Shown: positions 51,916 to 59,448 of the stretch, in pieces | Numbering within the stretch: position 1 is the stretch's first letter | How the letters are laid out: every line of letters starts with the position of its first letter | NCBI RefSeq assembly: GCF_020819555.1 | Contig: NZ_JAJHJB010000015.1 | Location: forward strand, 1-64,000 | DNA length: 64,000 bases | Reading direction: 5' to 3' | DNA from: Pelosinus baikalensis | Lineage (GTDB): Bacteria > Bacillota > Negativicutes > DSM-13327 | Position numbers and translations under genes: made by a program | The notes under the pieces: generated by a model | What the model was told of the DNA's origin: nothing | The model's database searches: none | The model's input: the letters and a program-made list of their open reading frames with translations, nothing else

Positions 51916-52950
51916 TTACTCAAAGGTTCTTATTATATTATACTGTGTATCACGCTGCGCTGGCTGTTTGCCAGTTTCGGCAATGAGAGCTATCATCTTT
52001 TCAATTGACATTTGAAAAGATGTTCCGGCAGCCTTGACCACATTTTCTTCCAGCATAATACTGCCCAAATCATTAGCACCAAAAGCTAATGTCAATTGCC
52101 CAATATTCTGCCCTTGGGTTACCCAGGAACCTTGAATGTGTTTGATATTGTGGAAATACAATCTAGCTACAGACAGTGTCTTTAAATAGTCCCAAGTAGA
52201 TACTTTTTCCCCACCCAGCTCTGTATTGCCAGGTTGATAGGACCAAATAATAAAAGCGCGAAAGCCTCCTGTTTTCTCCTGCAAATTCCTTATCTTTTCC
52301 ATGTGTTCCATACGCTGGGCATAGGATTCTCCCATACCAATCACCATCGTCGCTGTTGTTTCAAGCCCTACCTGATGGGCAGCTTCCATAACCGCCAACC
52401 AATCTCCAGCGCTGATTTTTTTAGGACTAACTCTTTGCCGCACCTCATCCACCAAGATCTCAGCACCGCCGCCTGGCAACGAGTCTAAACCCGCCGCTTT
52501 TAGCTTTTTTAGTATTTCAATTACCGATCGTTCTTCTTTTTTTGCAATATGCATAATTTCTGCAGGGGAAAAAGAGTGAATGGCAATATTAAAATTCTTT
52601 TTGATATAGGTGAGTAATTCAACGTAATAATCCAAACCCAAGGTTGGATTTAGACCACCTTGGAGCATGACCTGCGTGCCGCCTGCTTCAATAGTTTCTG
52701 TCAGCTTATCAAAGATAGTAGCTTGAGATAGGGTATAGCCATCGGGATGCCCTTGCCTGCGATAAAAAGCGCAAAATCGGCATTCACTTGTACAGATATT
52801 TGTATAGTTGATATTACGATCAATAATAAAGGTAACTACATTTCCCGGATGCATCCTCTGCCGCATTTCATTTGCTGCCTGTCCCAGTTCTAAAATATCT
52901 CCAGTAGATAACATCTCTACAGCTTGATTCGTTGCTAGTATCCTACTCAT
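51916..52950 (-). CDS. mqnC: Cyclic dehypoxanthinyl futalosine synthase
   Basis: Radical-SAM enzyme of the futalosine menaquinone pathway. The 344-residue protein has the cluster motif YTNICTSECRFCAFYR, then MLQGGLNPTLGLDYYVELL, IHSFSPAEIMHIAKKE, GLDSLPGGGAEIL and FIIWSYQPGNTELGGE. It resembles mqnE, which carries the same LPGGGAEI stretch; mqnC is identified by its slightly different N-terminus and the YRRQGHPDGY loop. It overlaps mqnA by four bases (ATGA). Confidence 0.95.
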   Translation of the reverse strand: MSRILATNQAVEMLSTGDILELGQAANEMRQRMHPGNVVTFIIDRNINYTNICTSECRFCAFYRRQGHPDGYTLSQATIFDKLTETIEAGGTQVMLQGGLNPTLGLDYYVELLTYIKKNFNIAIHSFSPAEIMHIAKKEERSVIEILKKLKAAGLDSLPGGGAEILVDEVRQRVSPKKISAGDWLAVMEAAHQVGLETTATMVIGMGESYAQRMEHMEKIRNLQEKTGGFRAFIIWSYQPGNTELGGEKVSTWDYLKTLSVARLYFHNIKHIQGSWVTQGQNIGQLTLAFGANDLGSIMLEENVVKAAGTSFQMSIEKMIALIAETGKQPAQRDTQYNIIRTFE

Positions 52951-53786
52951 TTTACCACCTTTGCAAACTCAATCTCTGTTATGTTAGGACTTAACCCTAA
53001 AGCATGAGCCATTCTATAATATGTCAATAGAGCCTGTTCATGAGCAGGGCTAAATTGATAGTTGAGCAAGCCAATATAATGAACAATTTGTGCCGCTGTT
53101 AAAGAGAACGTATCTTGCAAGGTATGAGCAGCATCCGCTATATGAGTTAGACCAAATTGAAATCCGTCAGTCACTTTCTCATATACCATTTGTACATAGT
53201 CCTTATTTAGATCAGCAAACTTACGATTGACTACCCATACCGCATATACCATAGGAAGTCCGGTGAGTTTCTTCCACTCCCCTCCCAGATCATAATAATA
53301 GTAGCCATTCAATTGATGATGATAAGCCATAAGAGCATCATCACCAATAAATAATGCTGCCTCTGCATCATCTAATACCCCTTCATCAAGAGATAATGGG
53401 CTGACAAAATATTTCGGGGAAGCTTGATATGCATGATGCATAATGATTTTTAACAATCCATGAGAAGTCGCTGATTTGGATGTCAGTGCAATACGAGCCT
53501 GCTTTAACTGCTCAATGGGATGTTTTGATACTAAGATAATGCTCTCTAATGCTTTCTCTGCACTGATGGACACATGGGGCAGCACTACTAATTTCTCACT
53601 GTTTTGTGCATATATAATAGAAGATACAGGACTAATATTTAATTGTTCCGTAACTATTAGTTGATTAAGCTGGGCCGGAGTTGCTGAATAGATCGAAAGT
53701 TTTTCTCCAAAGCCGCCATGAGATAACCCATAGTGCAGTGGCAAACAGTTAATAAATTTGATATTTCCTAAGCTTTGATTATCCAT
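52947..53786 (-). CDS. mqnA: Chorismate dehydratase
   Basis: First step of the futalosine pathway: chorismate to 3-enolpyruvyl-benzoate. The 279-residue protein of the periplasmic-binding-protein-like MqnA/MqnD fold begins SLGNIKFINCLPLHYGL, has LNISPVSSIIYAQ, RIALTSKSATSHGLLKI, ALFIGDDALMAY and LGGEWKKLTGLPMVYAVWVV. These are typical of MqnA. It overlaps mqnC by four bases and mqnE by eight, so the three are translationally coupled. No mqnD is in the window. Confidence 0.94.
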   Translation of the reverse strand: MDNQSLGNIKFINCLPLHYGLSHGGFGEKLSIYSATPAQLNQLIVTEQLNISPVSSIIYAQNSEKLVVLPHVSISAEKALESIILVSKHPIEQLKQARIALTSKSATSHGLLKIIMHHAYQASPKYFVSPLSLDEGVLDDAEAALFIGDDALMAYHHQLNGYYYYDLGGEWKKLTGLPMVYAVWVVNRKFADLNKDYVQMVYEKVTDGFQFGLTHIADAAHTLQDTFSLTAAQIVHYIGLLNYQFSPAHEQALLTYYRMAHALGLSPNITEIEFAKVVK

Positions 53787-54882
53787 ATGATTTCACTCCA
53801 CTTGAGATTTTCAGTGGGCGGTAAAAAGTATCTCTTTCTACTGCAAGGTAACCTGTCTCTTCAACAAAACTGATAATCTCTTTTCTCGTAATTCCTTTTT
53901 TTGTAGTAGCACCAGCCGCATGAATGATCTTTTCTTCCACAACCGTTCCATCTAGGTCATCTGCACCAAAAGTTAACGCCAGCTGGGCAATCGGCAGTGT
54001 CAGCATCATCCAGAATGCCTTTATATGATCAAAATTATCTAACACCAATCGTGCTAAGGAAATCATCTTCAAATCTTCCCATGAACTTACTCGCTGTAAG
54101 TTAGTGAATCCAGTATTGGCAGGATGAAAAGGAAACGCAATGAAGGCTTGAAATCTGCCTGTTCGATCCTGAATATCCCGCAATGTAATTAAATGCTGTA
54201 TCCGCTGTTCGATTGTTTCGACATGACCATAGAGCATCGTAGCATTGGTAGGCAATCCTAGAGAATGAGCCGTTGTAATTACATCAATCCACTCAGCCGT
54301 CGTAGCTTTATTGGGACAAATAATCTTACGCACGTTATCATCTAGAATTTCCGCGCCGCCACCTGGCAAAGAATCTAAACCTGCTGCTTTTAGTTGTTCT
54401 AATACTGCCGATATACCCAGTTGCGAGATGTTAGCAAAATGAACAATTTCCACAGGGGTAAATGCTTTTAAATGCACTTGAGGCGCTGCCTTCTTTACTG
54501 CCGCAACAATATCCAAATAATAAGAAAATGGTTTATCGGGATGTAATGCACTTACCATGTGTATTTCACTAAGATCAGGTGTTTCTCTCATTGTCTGGCT
54601 TACAATTTCGATTACTTCCGATTTTTGCATTACATAGGCTTTCTGATCCTCTGCTTTACAGCCAAAAGCACATAACGGACAACCTGATACACATATATTG
54701 GTTAAGTTAATATGCCGATTCACATTATAATACACATATTGACCGGACTTACGCTCTTTAACGATGCGCGCTAAGCCAGCCATCTTTAGGATATCATTGT
54801 GCTGATATAGTGCCAATGCCTCTGTAAAATTCAAGCGCTCACCGTTATCTATTTTTCTCGAGGCGATCTCGATGATATTCAT
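53779..54882 (-). CDS. mqnE: Aminodeoxyfutalosine synthase
   Basis: Radical-SAM enzyme joining 3-enolpyruvyl-benzoate to SAM-derived 5'-deoxyadenosyl to give aminodeoxyfutalosine. The 367-residue protein has the cluster motif NICVSGCPLCAFGCK, IHMVSALHPDKPFSYYLDIV, VHLKAFTPVEIVHFA, GLDSLPGGGAEIL and FPFHPANTGFTN. It is first gene of the mqn operon, with GAGGTGACAGG before the ATG. This pathway makes aminodeoxyfutalosine, which must be deaminated or hydrolysed before the MqnC step. Confidence 0.95.
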   Translation of the reverse strand: MNIIEIASRKIDNGERLNFTEALALYQHNDILKMAGLARIVKERKSGQYVYYNVNRHINLTNICVSGCPLCAFGCKAEDQKAYVMQKSEVIEIVSQTMRETPDLSEIHMVSALHPDKPFSYYLDIVAAVKKAAPQVHLKAFTPVEIVHFANISQLGISAVLEQLKAAGLDSLPGGGAEILDDNVRKIICPNKATTAEWIDVITTAHSLGLPTNATMLYGHVETIEQRIQHLITLRDIQDRTGRFQAFIAFPFHPANTGFTNLQRVSSWEDLKMISLARLVLDNFDHIKAFWMMLTLPIAQLALTFGADDLDGTVVEEKIIHAAGATTKKGITRKEIISFVEETGYLAVERDTFYRPLKISSGVKSYG

Positions 54883-55009
54883 TTTTTCCTGTCACCTCAT
54901 TTATCGCATAAAGAAGGACGTAACCATACAATCCACTTCATTGGTTTATGAAACTTATATATCTTCGCGATATTATAACCTTTTCCCTGCCCCAGAATGC
55001 AAAAAAATA

Positions 55010-55029
55010 AGATTGCTCATAAGCAATCT
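55010..55029 (-). terminator. Terminator of the polysaccharide deacetylase gene
   Basis: AGATTGCT / AGCAATCT stem with TTATTTTTTTGC on the minus strand; it lies just after the stop codon of the deacetylase. Confidence 0.75.
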
Positions 55030-55030
55030 A

Positions 55031-55771
55031 TTAATGTCGTAGTATTCCATTTTCGGCATGCTCATTTAATAGCTGACCCACAGTAACAATTTCATAACCT
55101 TCTGCTTTTATTTTGTCTAATAAGATAGGTAGAGCATCTGCAGTCTGCACCGGAGTGTCAGATGCATGCATAAGAATAATTCCTCCAGGTTTTAAACGTT
55201 TCATTACCCTTTCTATAATAACATCTCTACCAGGATTTTTCCAATCCAACGAGTCTATATTCCAAATAATCGTTTTGTAACCTAGATCATCTGTAGCCTT
55301 TAGTGACTGCTGATTATAATGACCGTTTGGAGGTCGAATCAGGGTAGCATCCACCCCTGTCACTTCTTTAATTAATTTATGTGACTTTTCAATATCCTCT
55401 GTTACCCATTCTCTCGTCCGATCCCCATAATTCTCATGACGATACCCATGGCTGGCAATCTCATGCCCATCCGTTACCATACGCTTTGCCACATCTGGAT
55501 ATTTTTGAGCCCATGGCCCCATGATGAAGAAGGTCGCCTTCTGATTATGCTGCTTTAAGGTATCCAATATGGACGGTGTAAATTTATTACCCCAAGAATG
55601 ATCAAAGGTTAACGCTACAACCTTTCGTTCTGTTCGCGTACCAGCAATTGCTATTGGTCCGCCAGAAATCAATTCTGCCACTTGTACATAAACAGCACCA
55701 ATGGCAAAGAGCCCCACCATGCCATAAAATAAATGCCGATGATGAAATAATCGCCGCAAATTGAGAACCAT
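55031..55771 (-). CDS. Polysaccharide deacetylase, PdaB/YlxY-like
   Basis: A 246-residue protein with an N-terminal membrane anchor (HLFYGMVGLFAIGAVYVQVA, residues about 13-35) and an extracytoplasmic NodB domain. Motif 1 is VVALTFDHSWGNKFTP (TFDxSWG form of the spore family, not TFDDG). Motif 2 is ASHGYRHENYGD, motif 3 is LIRPPNGHYN and motif 5 includes IILMHASDTPVQT. This pattern fits PdaB and YlxY, which act on the spore cortex or peptidoglycan. GGAGGGGG precedes the ATG. Confidence 0.88.
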   Translation of the reverse strand: MVLNLRRLFHHRHLFYGMVGLFAIGAVYVQVAELISGGPIAIAGTRTERKVVALTFDHSWGNKFTPSILDTLKQHNQKATFFIMGPWAQKYPDVAKRMVTDGHEIASHGYRHENYGDRTREWVTEDIEKSHKLIKEVTGVDATLIRPPNGHYNQQSLKATDDLGYKTIIWNIDSLDWKNPGRDVIIERVMKRLKPGGIILMHASDTPVQTADALPILLDKIKAEGYEIVTVGQLLNEHAENGILRH

Positions 55772-55930
55772 AATTTTCCCCCTCCCACCCCATACAATAG
55801 TATGTATGCATACAAAGTGAAAATTATGAAGAGAAAAATGAAAAATGCCAGCTCATTCCAGAGTTCAATCGGTTATCAGTCAGGCTCAACAAAGTTCTGC
55901 CTCTCAATAAACTCTTAAGATTTTTCCATA

Positions 55931-55957
55931 AAAACCCGGGATCATTCCCGTTTTTTT
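55931..55957. terminator. Short bidirectional hairpin after the mini-protein gene
   Basis: CGGGATCATTCCCG stem, T-runs on both strands. Confidence 0.7.
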
Positions 55958-55965
55958 ATTTTCTC

Positions 55966-56040
55966 CTAACAAACTGTAGCACCACACAGTTTATCAGGAT
56001 CGTTGTATTTACAGAGTTTATTATTACAGTGTAGTTGCAT
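55966..56040 (-). CDS. Cys-rich mini-protein, 24 residues, DUF1540-like
   Basis: Encodes MQLHCNNKLCKYNDPDKL followed by CGATVC: four cysteines in a CxxxxCxYN...CxAxxC arrangement that resembles the zinc-ribbon-like DUF1540 proteins of spore formers, but shorter. AAGGAGGTG stands eleven bases before the ATG, and a terminator follows 9 bases after the stop. A second terminator (56077-56094) lies upstream, so it appears to be its own transcription unit. It is real if translation is confirmed; the family call is weak. Confidence 0.6.
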   Translation of the reverse strand: MQLHCNNKLCKYNDPDKLCGATVC

Positions 56041-56076
56041 ATGTGGTGTACACCTCCTTGGTTTTAGATATAAGAA

Positions 56077-56094
56077 AGCGCCCCGTAGGACGCT
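56077..56094 (-). terminator. Terminator of the DUF2935 gene
   Basis: AGCG-CC-CGTAGG-CGCT stem with a minus-strand TTTCTT tail, 20 bases after the stop codon. Confidence 0.6.
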
Positions 56095-56113
56095 CTAAAT
56101 TTTCTATTATACA

Positions 56114-56938
56114 CTAATAATCACACATAATTATTGGTTCATCAATATTATGAATTTCATCTTTTATTTGTTCAAGAACTTCTAAAAAATATTCAGCTTC
56201 ACGCAAAACATGATCAGCTAATAATGGAGGGATCAAAGAGACTATTTTACAAGATGAAATTAAATCTCGAGCTGCTTTTTTAAAATCACGAATTTGAATC
56301 GTTGCTTTAGTTGCATCCATCTCAAATCTAATAAGATCATTATTAGGACGAAATCGCCACAGCATACTATCTAGATCGCGAGCCTGAAGCTGTAACTGTT
56401 CAAATTGAACCGCAAAAGCATTAGCCTGCTCAACAAAACCTCGTTCAGATGGATCAAGTAAACCAGCAATAAACCTTGCATGATCGGCCATATGTCTAAG
56501 CCAAAAAACATTGTCACTAACAATAGAATCAACTGGGCTATCCATTTCACCATCTTGTATTTTTTGTAGAAGCTTCAAAAAATACATAGCTTCGCGTGAA
56601 ATATGATCTATCAATAAGGGATAATTGTAGCCTCCAATTTCACACTCAATAATTAGATGCAATACATGACGTTTAAAAGAAAAGATATTTTTAACTGCAA
56701 CCATAATCCTACAGACAAAATTCATAAATTCTTCATCACGCTTTATCTTACATGATTGTTTTTCAAAACCTTCAAAAACATTATAAAATTCTTCCGCTTG
56801 TCGTATAAGTTCAACATCGGAGCATGCAAAACCAAGTTTCATAAATAGAGAATGTTCTTTCATAATTCTAAGCCAGAATTGAACACGCTTCATATTCAAG
56901 CATTCGTAAGGTTTTACTTCGCAACAAAATATATCCAC
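56114..56938 (-). CDS. DUF2935 family protein
   Basis: A 274-residue helical protein with two repeats of the ferritin-like DUF2935 pattern: VQFWLRIMKEHSLFMKLGF with YPLLIDHISREAMYFL, and VFWLRHMADHARFIAGLLDP with LLADHVLREAEYFLEVLEQ. The His/Glu residues (HS, EH, DH, E) suggest a di-metal site, unproven. The GTG start at 56938 follows AAGGAG by eight bases, but that site lies in one arm of a perfect 21-bp hairpin (56943-56992). The gene is on the minus strand in the accessory region and has the host-like codon use. Function unknown. Confidence 0.88.
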   Translation of the reverse strand: MDIFCCEVKPYECLNMKRVQFWLRIMKEHSLFMKLGFACSDVELIRQAEEFYNVFEGFEKQSCKIKRDEEFMNFVCRIMVAVKNIFSFKRHVLHLIIECEIGGYNYPLLIDHISREAMYFLKLLQKIQDGEMDSPVDSIVSDNVFWLRHMADHARFIAGLLDPSERGFVEQANAFAVQFEQLQLQARDLDSMLWRFRPNNDLIRFEMDATKATIQIRDFKKAARDLISSCKIVSLIPPLLADHVLREAEYFLEVLEQIKDEIHNIDEPIIMCDY

Positions 56939-56942
56939 ACTA

Positions 56943-56992
56943 TATTCTCCTTTTTTACATATTTACTATACAATATGTAAAAAAGGAGAATA
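56943..56992 (-). promoter_or_regulatory. Perfect hairpin sequestering the ribosome-binding site of the DUF2935 gene
   Basis: Arms 56943-56963 and 56972-56992 are exact 21-base complements with an 8-base loop. The first arm (5' to 3' in RNA: second in order) holds the AAGGAG and ends five bases before the GTG start, so translation should require melting. Confidence 0.7.
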
Positions 56993-57268
56993 TTGAGCCA
57001 AAATTATAACATTAATAATAAAAGCCTTTAATACCCTCAATTTTCTCTGCTCATTCTCACCCTTACGTAATGCGTAAACCTCATATAAATCAATCATATT
57101 CTCAACATACGTCATGATTACATGGGTTAGTGAAGCAGATTTTCGGCAGCTATAAACTGATCTGCCCACATTTAAATATTTCGAGATTGCAGTTTTACCT
57201 GTACCAGCATAGCCGGCAATTTTAAAAATCTGCTCGTTACCGTCTAACCACCATTTTTTCACGATCAA
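56966..57268 (-). pseudogene. Helicase-like N-terminal fragment fused to a phage-regulator-like tail
   Basis: The frame begins with WWLDGNEQIFKIAGYAGTGKTAISKYL, a Walker A region like that of phage RecD2/Dda-type helicases. After about 33 codons it changes to NVGRSVYSCRKSASLTHVI, like the C-terminal part of an ArpU/RinA-type phage regulator. The rest of the helicase (motifs Ia to VI) is absent. No ribosome-binding site. Its last codons overlap the DUF2935 upstream hairpin. It is prophage debris. Confidence 0.55.
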
Positions 57269-57313
57269 AACCTACTGTTGCATGCGGTTTAACATAACAA
57301 ATGTATCCTTTCT

Positions 57314-57706
57314 TCAAATTTCCAAGATGCTTAGTGCGTCCTCTACGGATCTGGCCACACCTGCTTTAGCACCTAACCTTTGCATCTGTTCAATAAAATT
57401 GAGCTGAGCAGAACTAGGTTTACCCGTAAGTTTTTTTATTTCAAGAAATGAGGCTTGGGCAACTTGTTGACCAACCATTTCTGGCGTAACTACTAGTGAC
57501 TGAATGATCAATAAATCAGAAAATCCTTCTGGTAATCCAGTCTTAAATGGGCGGGGTTCTTTAATAAGAATTGACCCATCTTTTTGTTTTATTATTTTAT
57601 TTCCAACCCAAGCCACCCCAACGTTAGCCCTAAAACAAACTCCTAAACTATTTTCGGAAATAGCTATTCTAACTTCATTTTGAATATCGTGTTCTGATTT
57701 CGTCAT
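57314..57706 (-). CDS. VRR-NUC domain nuclease, prophage-type
   Basis: A 130-residue protein with the VRR-NUC fold: EHDIQNEVRIAISENSLGVCFRANVGVAW (catalytic Glu/Gln region), LPEGFSDLLIIQS (Asp) and the E-x-K motif in FLEIKKLTGKPSSAQLNFIEQMQ with GVARSVEDALSI. Such small nucleases are common in phages, usually near helicase genes. All catalytic residues seem present. The ATG at 57706 follows GGTGG. It is a remnant of a prophage with the helicase and integrase fragments nearby and may be inactive for lack of partners. Confidence 0.85.
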   Translation of the reverse strand: MTKSEHDIQNEVRIAISENSLGVCFRANVGVAWVGNKIIKQKDGSILIKEPRPFKTGLPEGFSDLLIIQSLVVTPEMVGQQVAQASFLEIKKLTGKPSSAQLNFIEQMQRLGAKAGVARSVEDALSILEI

Positions 57707-57996
57707 TTGTACCACCGTCCAATTCTGTTATGGTTCTACATATCCGATACAACCCGCAGCAACTCTTAATGTGGGAAAAAACCGGCATAATGCCCCTTTA
57801 TATAAAATATGCAGTTATCATAAGGTTCGTTCCGAGATGTATTAATTATGTTTCCAAGTTGCTAATCAATTTATGGCTTCGTTAGGATTCATCCATAACC
57901 TTCTAATGATTTATGATTCATTGCAATTTTCTCTGCATAATTCTATTTATCGTAGGCTAAAATATTTTTGTAAGAATATCAAAAGGAGCGGTTCTA

Positions 57997-58119
57997 ATGA
58001 GACACCTAATCCATTGTCACTGCGCAAAATCCGCTATATTTATCTTATTGGTAATGTTGTTAATGGCATATTTAGTAAATAGTTTCTATGGATCATCCAC
58101 TTACCTCACTCTCTATTAA
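57997..58119 (+). CDS. Small membrane peptide, 40 residues
   Basis: Encodes MRHLIHCHCAKSAIFILLVM and then LLMAYLVNSFYGSSTYLTLY: an N-terminal HCHC motif, one predicted membrane helix (residues about 13-30) and a short polar tail. AAAGGAG stands eight bases before the ATG and a hairpin terminator lies about 75 bases after the stop. It is in the accessory region next to prophage remains. It could be a phage-derived or spore-membrane peptide; no family is recognised. Confidence 0.55.
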   Translation: MRHLIHCHCAKSAIFILLVMLLMAYLVNSFYGSSTYLTLY

Positions 58120-58195
58120 TAATGGTATAAATAACTTAAATTGTGGGCATTATAATTCTGGAAGTGCACATTCCACCAACTAGAGTGACTGTTAA

Positions 58196-58217
58196 AAAAC
58201 AGAGCTCTGGTTTTTTT
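58196..58217 (+). terminator. Terminator after the 40-residue membrane peptide gene
   Basis: AAAACAG-AGCT-CTGGTTTT stem followed by a T-run on the plus strand. Confidence 0.65.
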
Positions 58218-58263
58218 ATTTTTCCCCCTCATGCTCTAATAACAATTGATTAACCGCTTAATC

Positions 58264-58291
58264 ACCTTTATTTACCGTAGATCATATTATG
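58264..58291 (+). promoter_or_regulatory. Sigma-K-like promoter candidate of the FCFPRQ repeat gene
   Basis: AC at 58264-58265, 17-base spacer, CATATTATG at 58283-58291, close to the late mother-cell sigma-K consensus (AC ... CATAnnnTA). By eye only. Confidence 0.35.
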
Positions 58292-58336
58292 TATAGAAGA
58301 TATTTCGATAGGTAAATTAGGAGGTGATACTACAAA

Positions 58337-58630
58337 ATGGATCATAATTGGGCAGACCCTGAAATTGAAGATTGGGAAGACGATTACAGGGAAGAAGATG
58401 ATCGACAATTTGTTGGAGTTGGTGTTGGCTTTGTCTGCTCTCCTCGTCGCTTCTGCTTCCCTAGGCAGTTTTGCTTCCCTAGGCAGTTTTGTTTCCCTAG
58501 ACGGTTTTGCTTCCCTAGACAGTTTTGCTTCCCTAGGCAGTTTTGCTTCCCTAGGCAGTTTTGCTTCCCTAGACAGTTTTGTTCCCCTAGACAATGCTCT
58601 CCTACTTTCTCCTGTTTTCCACGCCGTTAA
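58337..58630 (+). CDS. Cys-rich tandem-repeat protein with eight FCFPRQ-like hexads
   Basis: A 97-residue protein. Residues 1-24 are very acidic (DHNWADPEIEDWEDDYREED; 12 Asp/Glu). Residues 25-38 are a GVGVGF-type linker with the first cysteine. Residues 39-86 are eight hexads (five-to-seven exact FCFPRQ/FCFPRR, last one FCSPRQ) and the tail has two more cysteines, 11 in all. AGGAGG(TGATACTACAAA) stands before the ATG, a terminator with T-run follows, and a sigma-K-like promoter is upstream. Spore coat or exosporium material is the most likely role (inference); a ribosomally made peptide precursor is an alternative, but no maturation enzyme is nearby. The other reading frames of the repeat have no start site. 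Confidence 0.8.
   Translation: MDHNWADPEIEDWEDDYREEDDRQFVGVGVGFVCSPRRFCFPRQFCFPRQFCFPRRFCFPRQFCFPRQFCFPRQFCFPRQFCSPRQCSPTFSCFPRR
58451..58594 (+). repeat. Eight 18-bp coding tandem repeats
   Basis: Consensus TTTTGCTTCCCTAGGCAG (with A for G and other changes), read as Phe-Cys-Phe-Pro-Arg-Gln. Copy-number change by slippage keeps the frame. Confidence 0.85.
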
Positions 58631-58654
58631 CTTCCATTGTTGCAAGGTTTCAGA

Positions 58655-58681
58655 GAAAAAGCTTTCGGGCTTTTTCTTTTT
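58655..58681 (+). terminator. Terminator of the FCFPRQ repeat gene
   Basis: GAAAAAGC-TTTCGG-GCTTTTTC stem followed by TTTTTG on the plus strand, about 25 bases after the stop. Confidence 0.85.
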
Positions 58682-58835
58682 GTCTATCTAGCTGCCTTGC
58701 AAACAATATCCTTCGTATCACCATCAATGTGAAGAGCAGGTATACAGCGGCATAAGGAAACAACGCTCTCTACCCTTGCTAAAATGTGTGACATTCCACA
58801 TGAGTTAGCAAGATTGAAGGATATAAAAAAGAAAA

Positions 58836-59361
58836 GGAGGATTCAAAACAAAAAAAGAAGCTCAGCTAGCAGCAGCTGAGTTTCAAAAAGAACTATCTGA
58901 CAATACATATGTTGACGAAAGCAATATCTCAAGAGTGGCTTGACCTCTATCAAGAAAGCGTCAAAATAGTAGAAGATATTGAGCAAAGAAATGTAGTGCC
59001 TAAGTATCTGGAAAAAGAAGAGCTTGCCCTATTTCTTAAGACTGCTCGTGAGAAAGGCATAGAGGACGATTACGAGTTTTTTTTTAACACTTGCTTATAC
59101 TGATCTTAGGGCAGGTGAATTATGCGCCTTAAAGAAGACAGACAGAGATACTAAGCTAAATGCAATTATTGCTACAAAGACCTATTACAATCTGAGGAAT
59201 TCCATTACAACGTATGAATTACTCCCACCAAAAACAGAGGCATCGATACAATTATTGAAGTTGATCCTATTGTTATAAAGGCTCTAGAAAAGGTAATAAT
59301 CACAAGGGACATGAAAAAAGAGGCCGCACAAAAGTTTACTCAACTCTCGCGAGACCTCTAA
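58836..59361 (+). pseudogene. Phage integrase (tyrosine recombinase) pseudogene
   Basis: Pieces in different frames follow the order of a phage integrase. GGFKTKKEAQLAAAEFQKEL and then SDNTYVDESNIS are the arm-binding part. EWLDLYQESVKI with PKYLEKEELALFLKTAREKG is the core-binding part. LTLAYTDLRAGELCALKKTD is the start of the catalytic domain (box I, with Arg). Finally RDMKKEAAQKFTQLSRDL is the C-terminus. The central catalytic region (HxxR and the nucleophilic Tyr) is missing, and there are at least two frameshifts. It marks the end of a decayed prophage, next to groEL. Confidence 0.85.
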
Positions 59362-59448
59362 AAAATTCTTTTTTATGTTACCAAAATGTTACCATTTAGG
59401 GGTAGGTAGCGTTCAAACCCGTTCCTGCAAAGGGGTTTGAGGCTGATA

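Noticed and set aside
57873..58082. Plus-strand 69-residue frame
   Set aside because: No ribosome-binding site; it overlaps the better supported 40-residue peptide gene in another frame.
58451..58594. CRISPR-like appearance of the 18-bp repeats
   Set aside because: Repeats are adjacent without spacers, in frame and coding; there is no leader or cas gene.
58365..58691. Alternative frame of the hexad region reading ASLGSF repeats
   Set aside because: It lacks a ribosome-binding site and start context. The frame at 58337 has a perfect one, and any 18-bp repeat is open in several frames.
59414..59443. Inverted repeat TTCAAACCC...GGGTTTGAGG before groEL end as a possible attachment site or terminator
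   Set aside because: No T-run and no matching copy at another boundary within the window, so neither role is supported.
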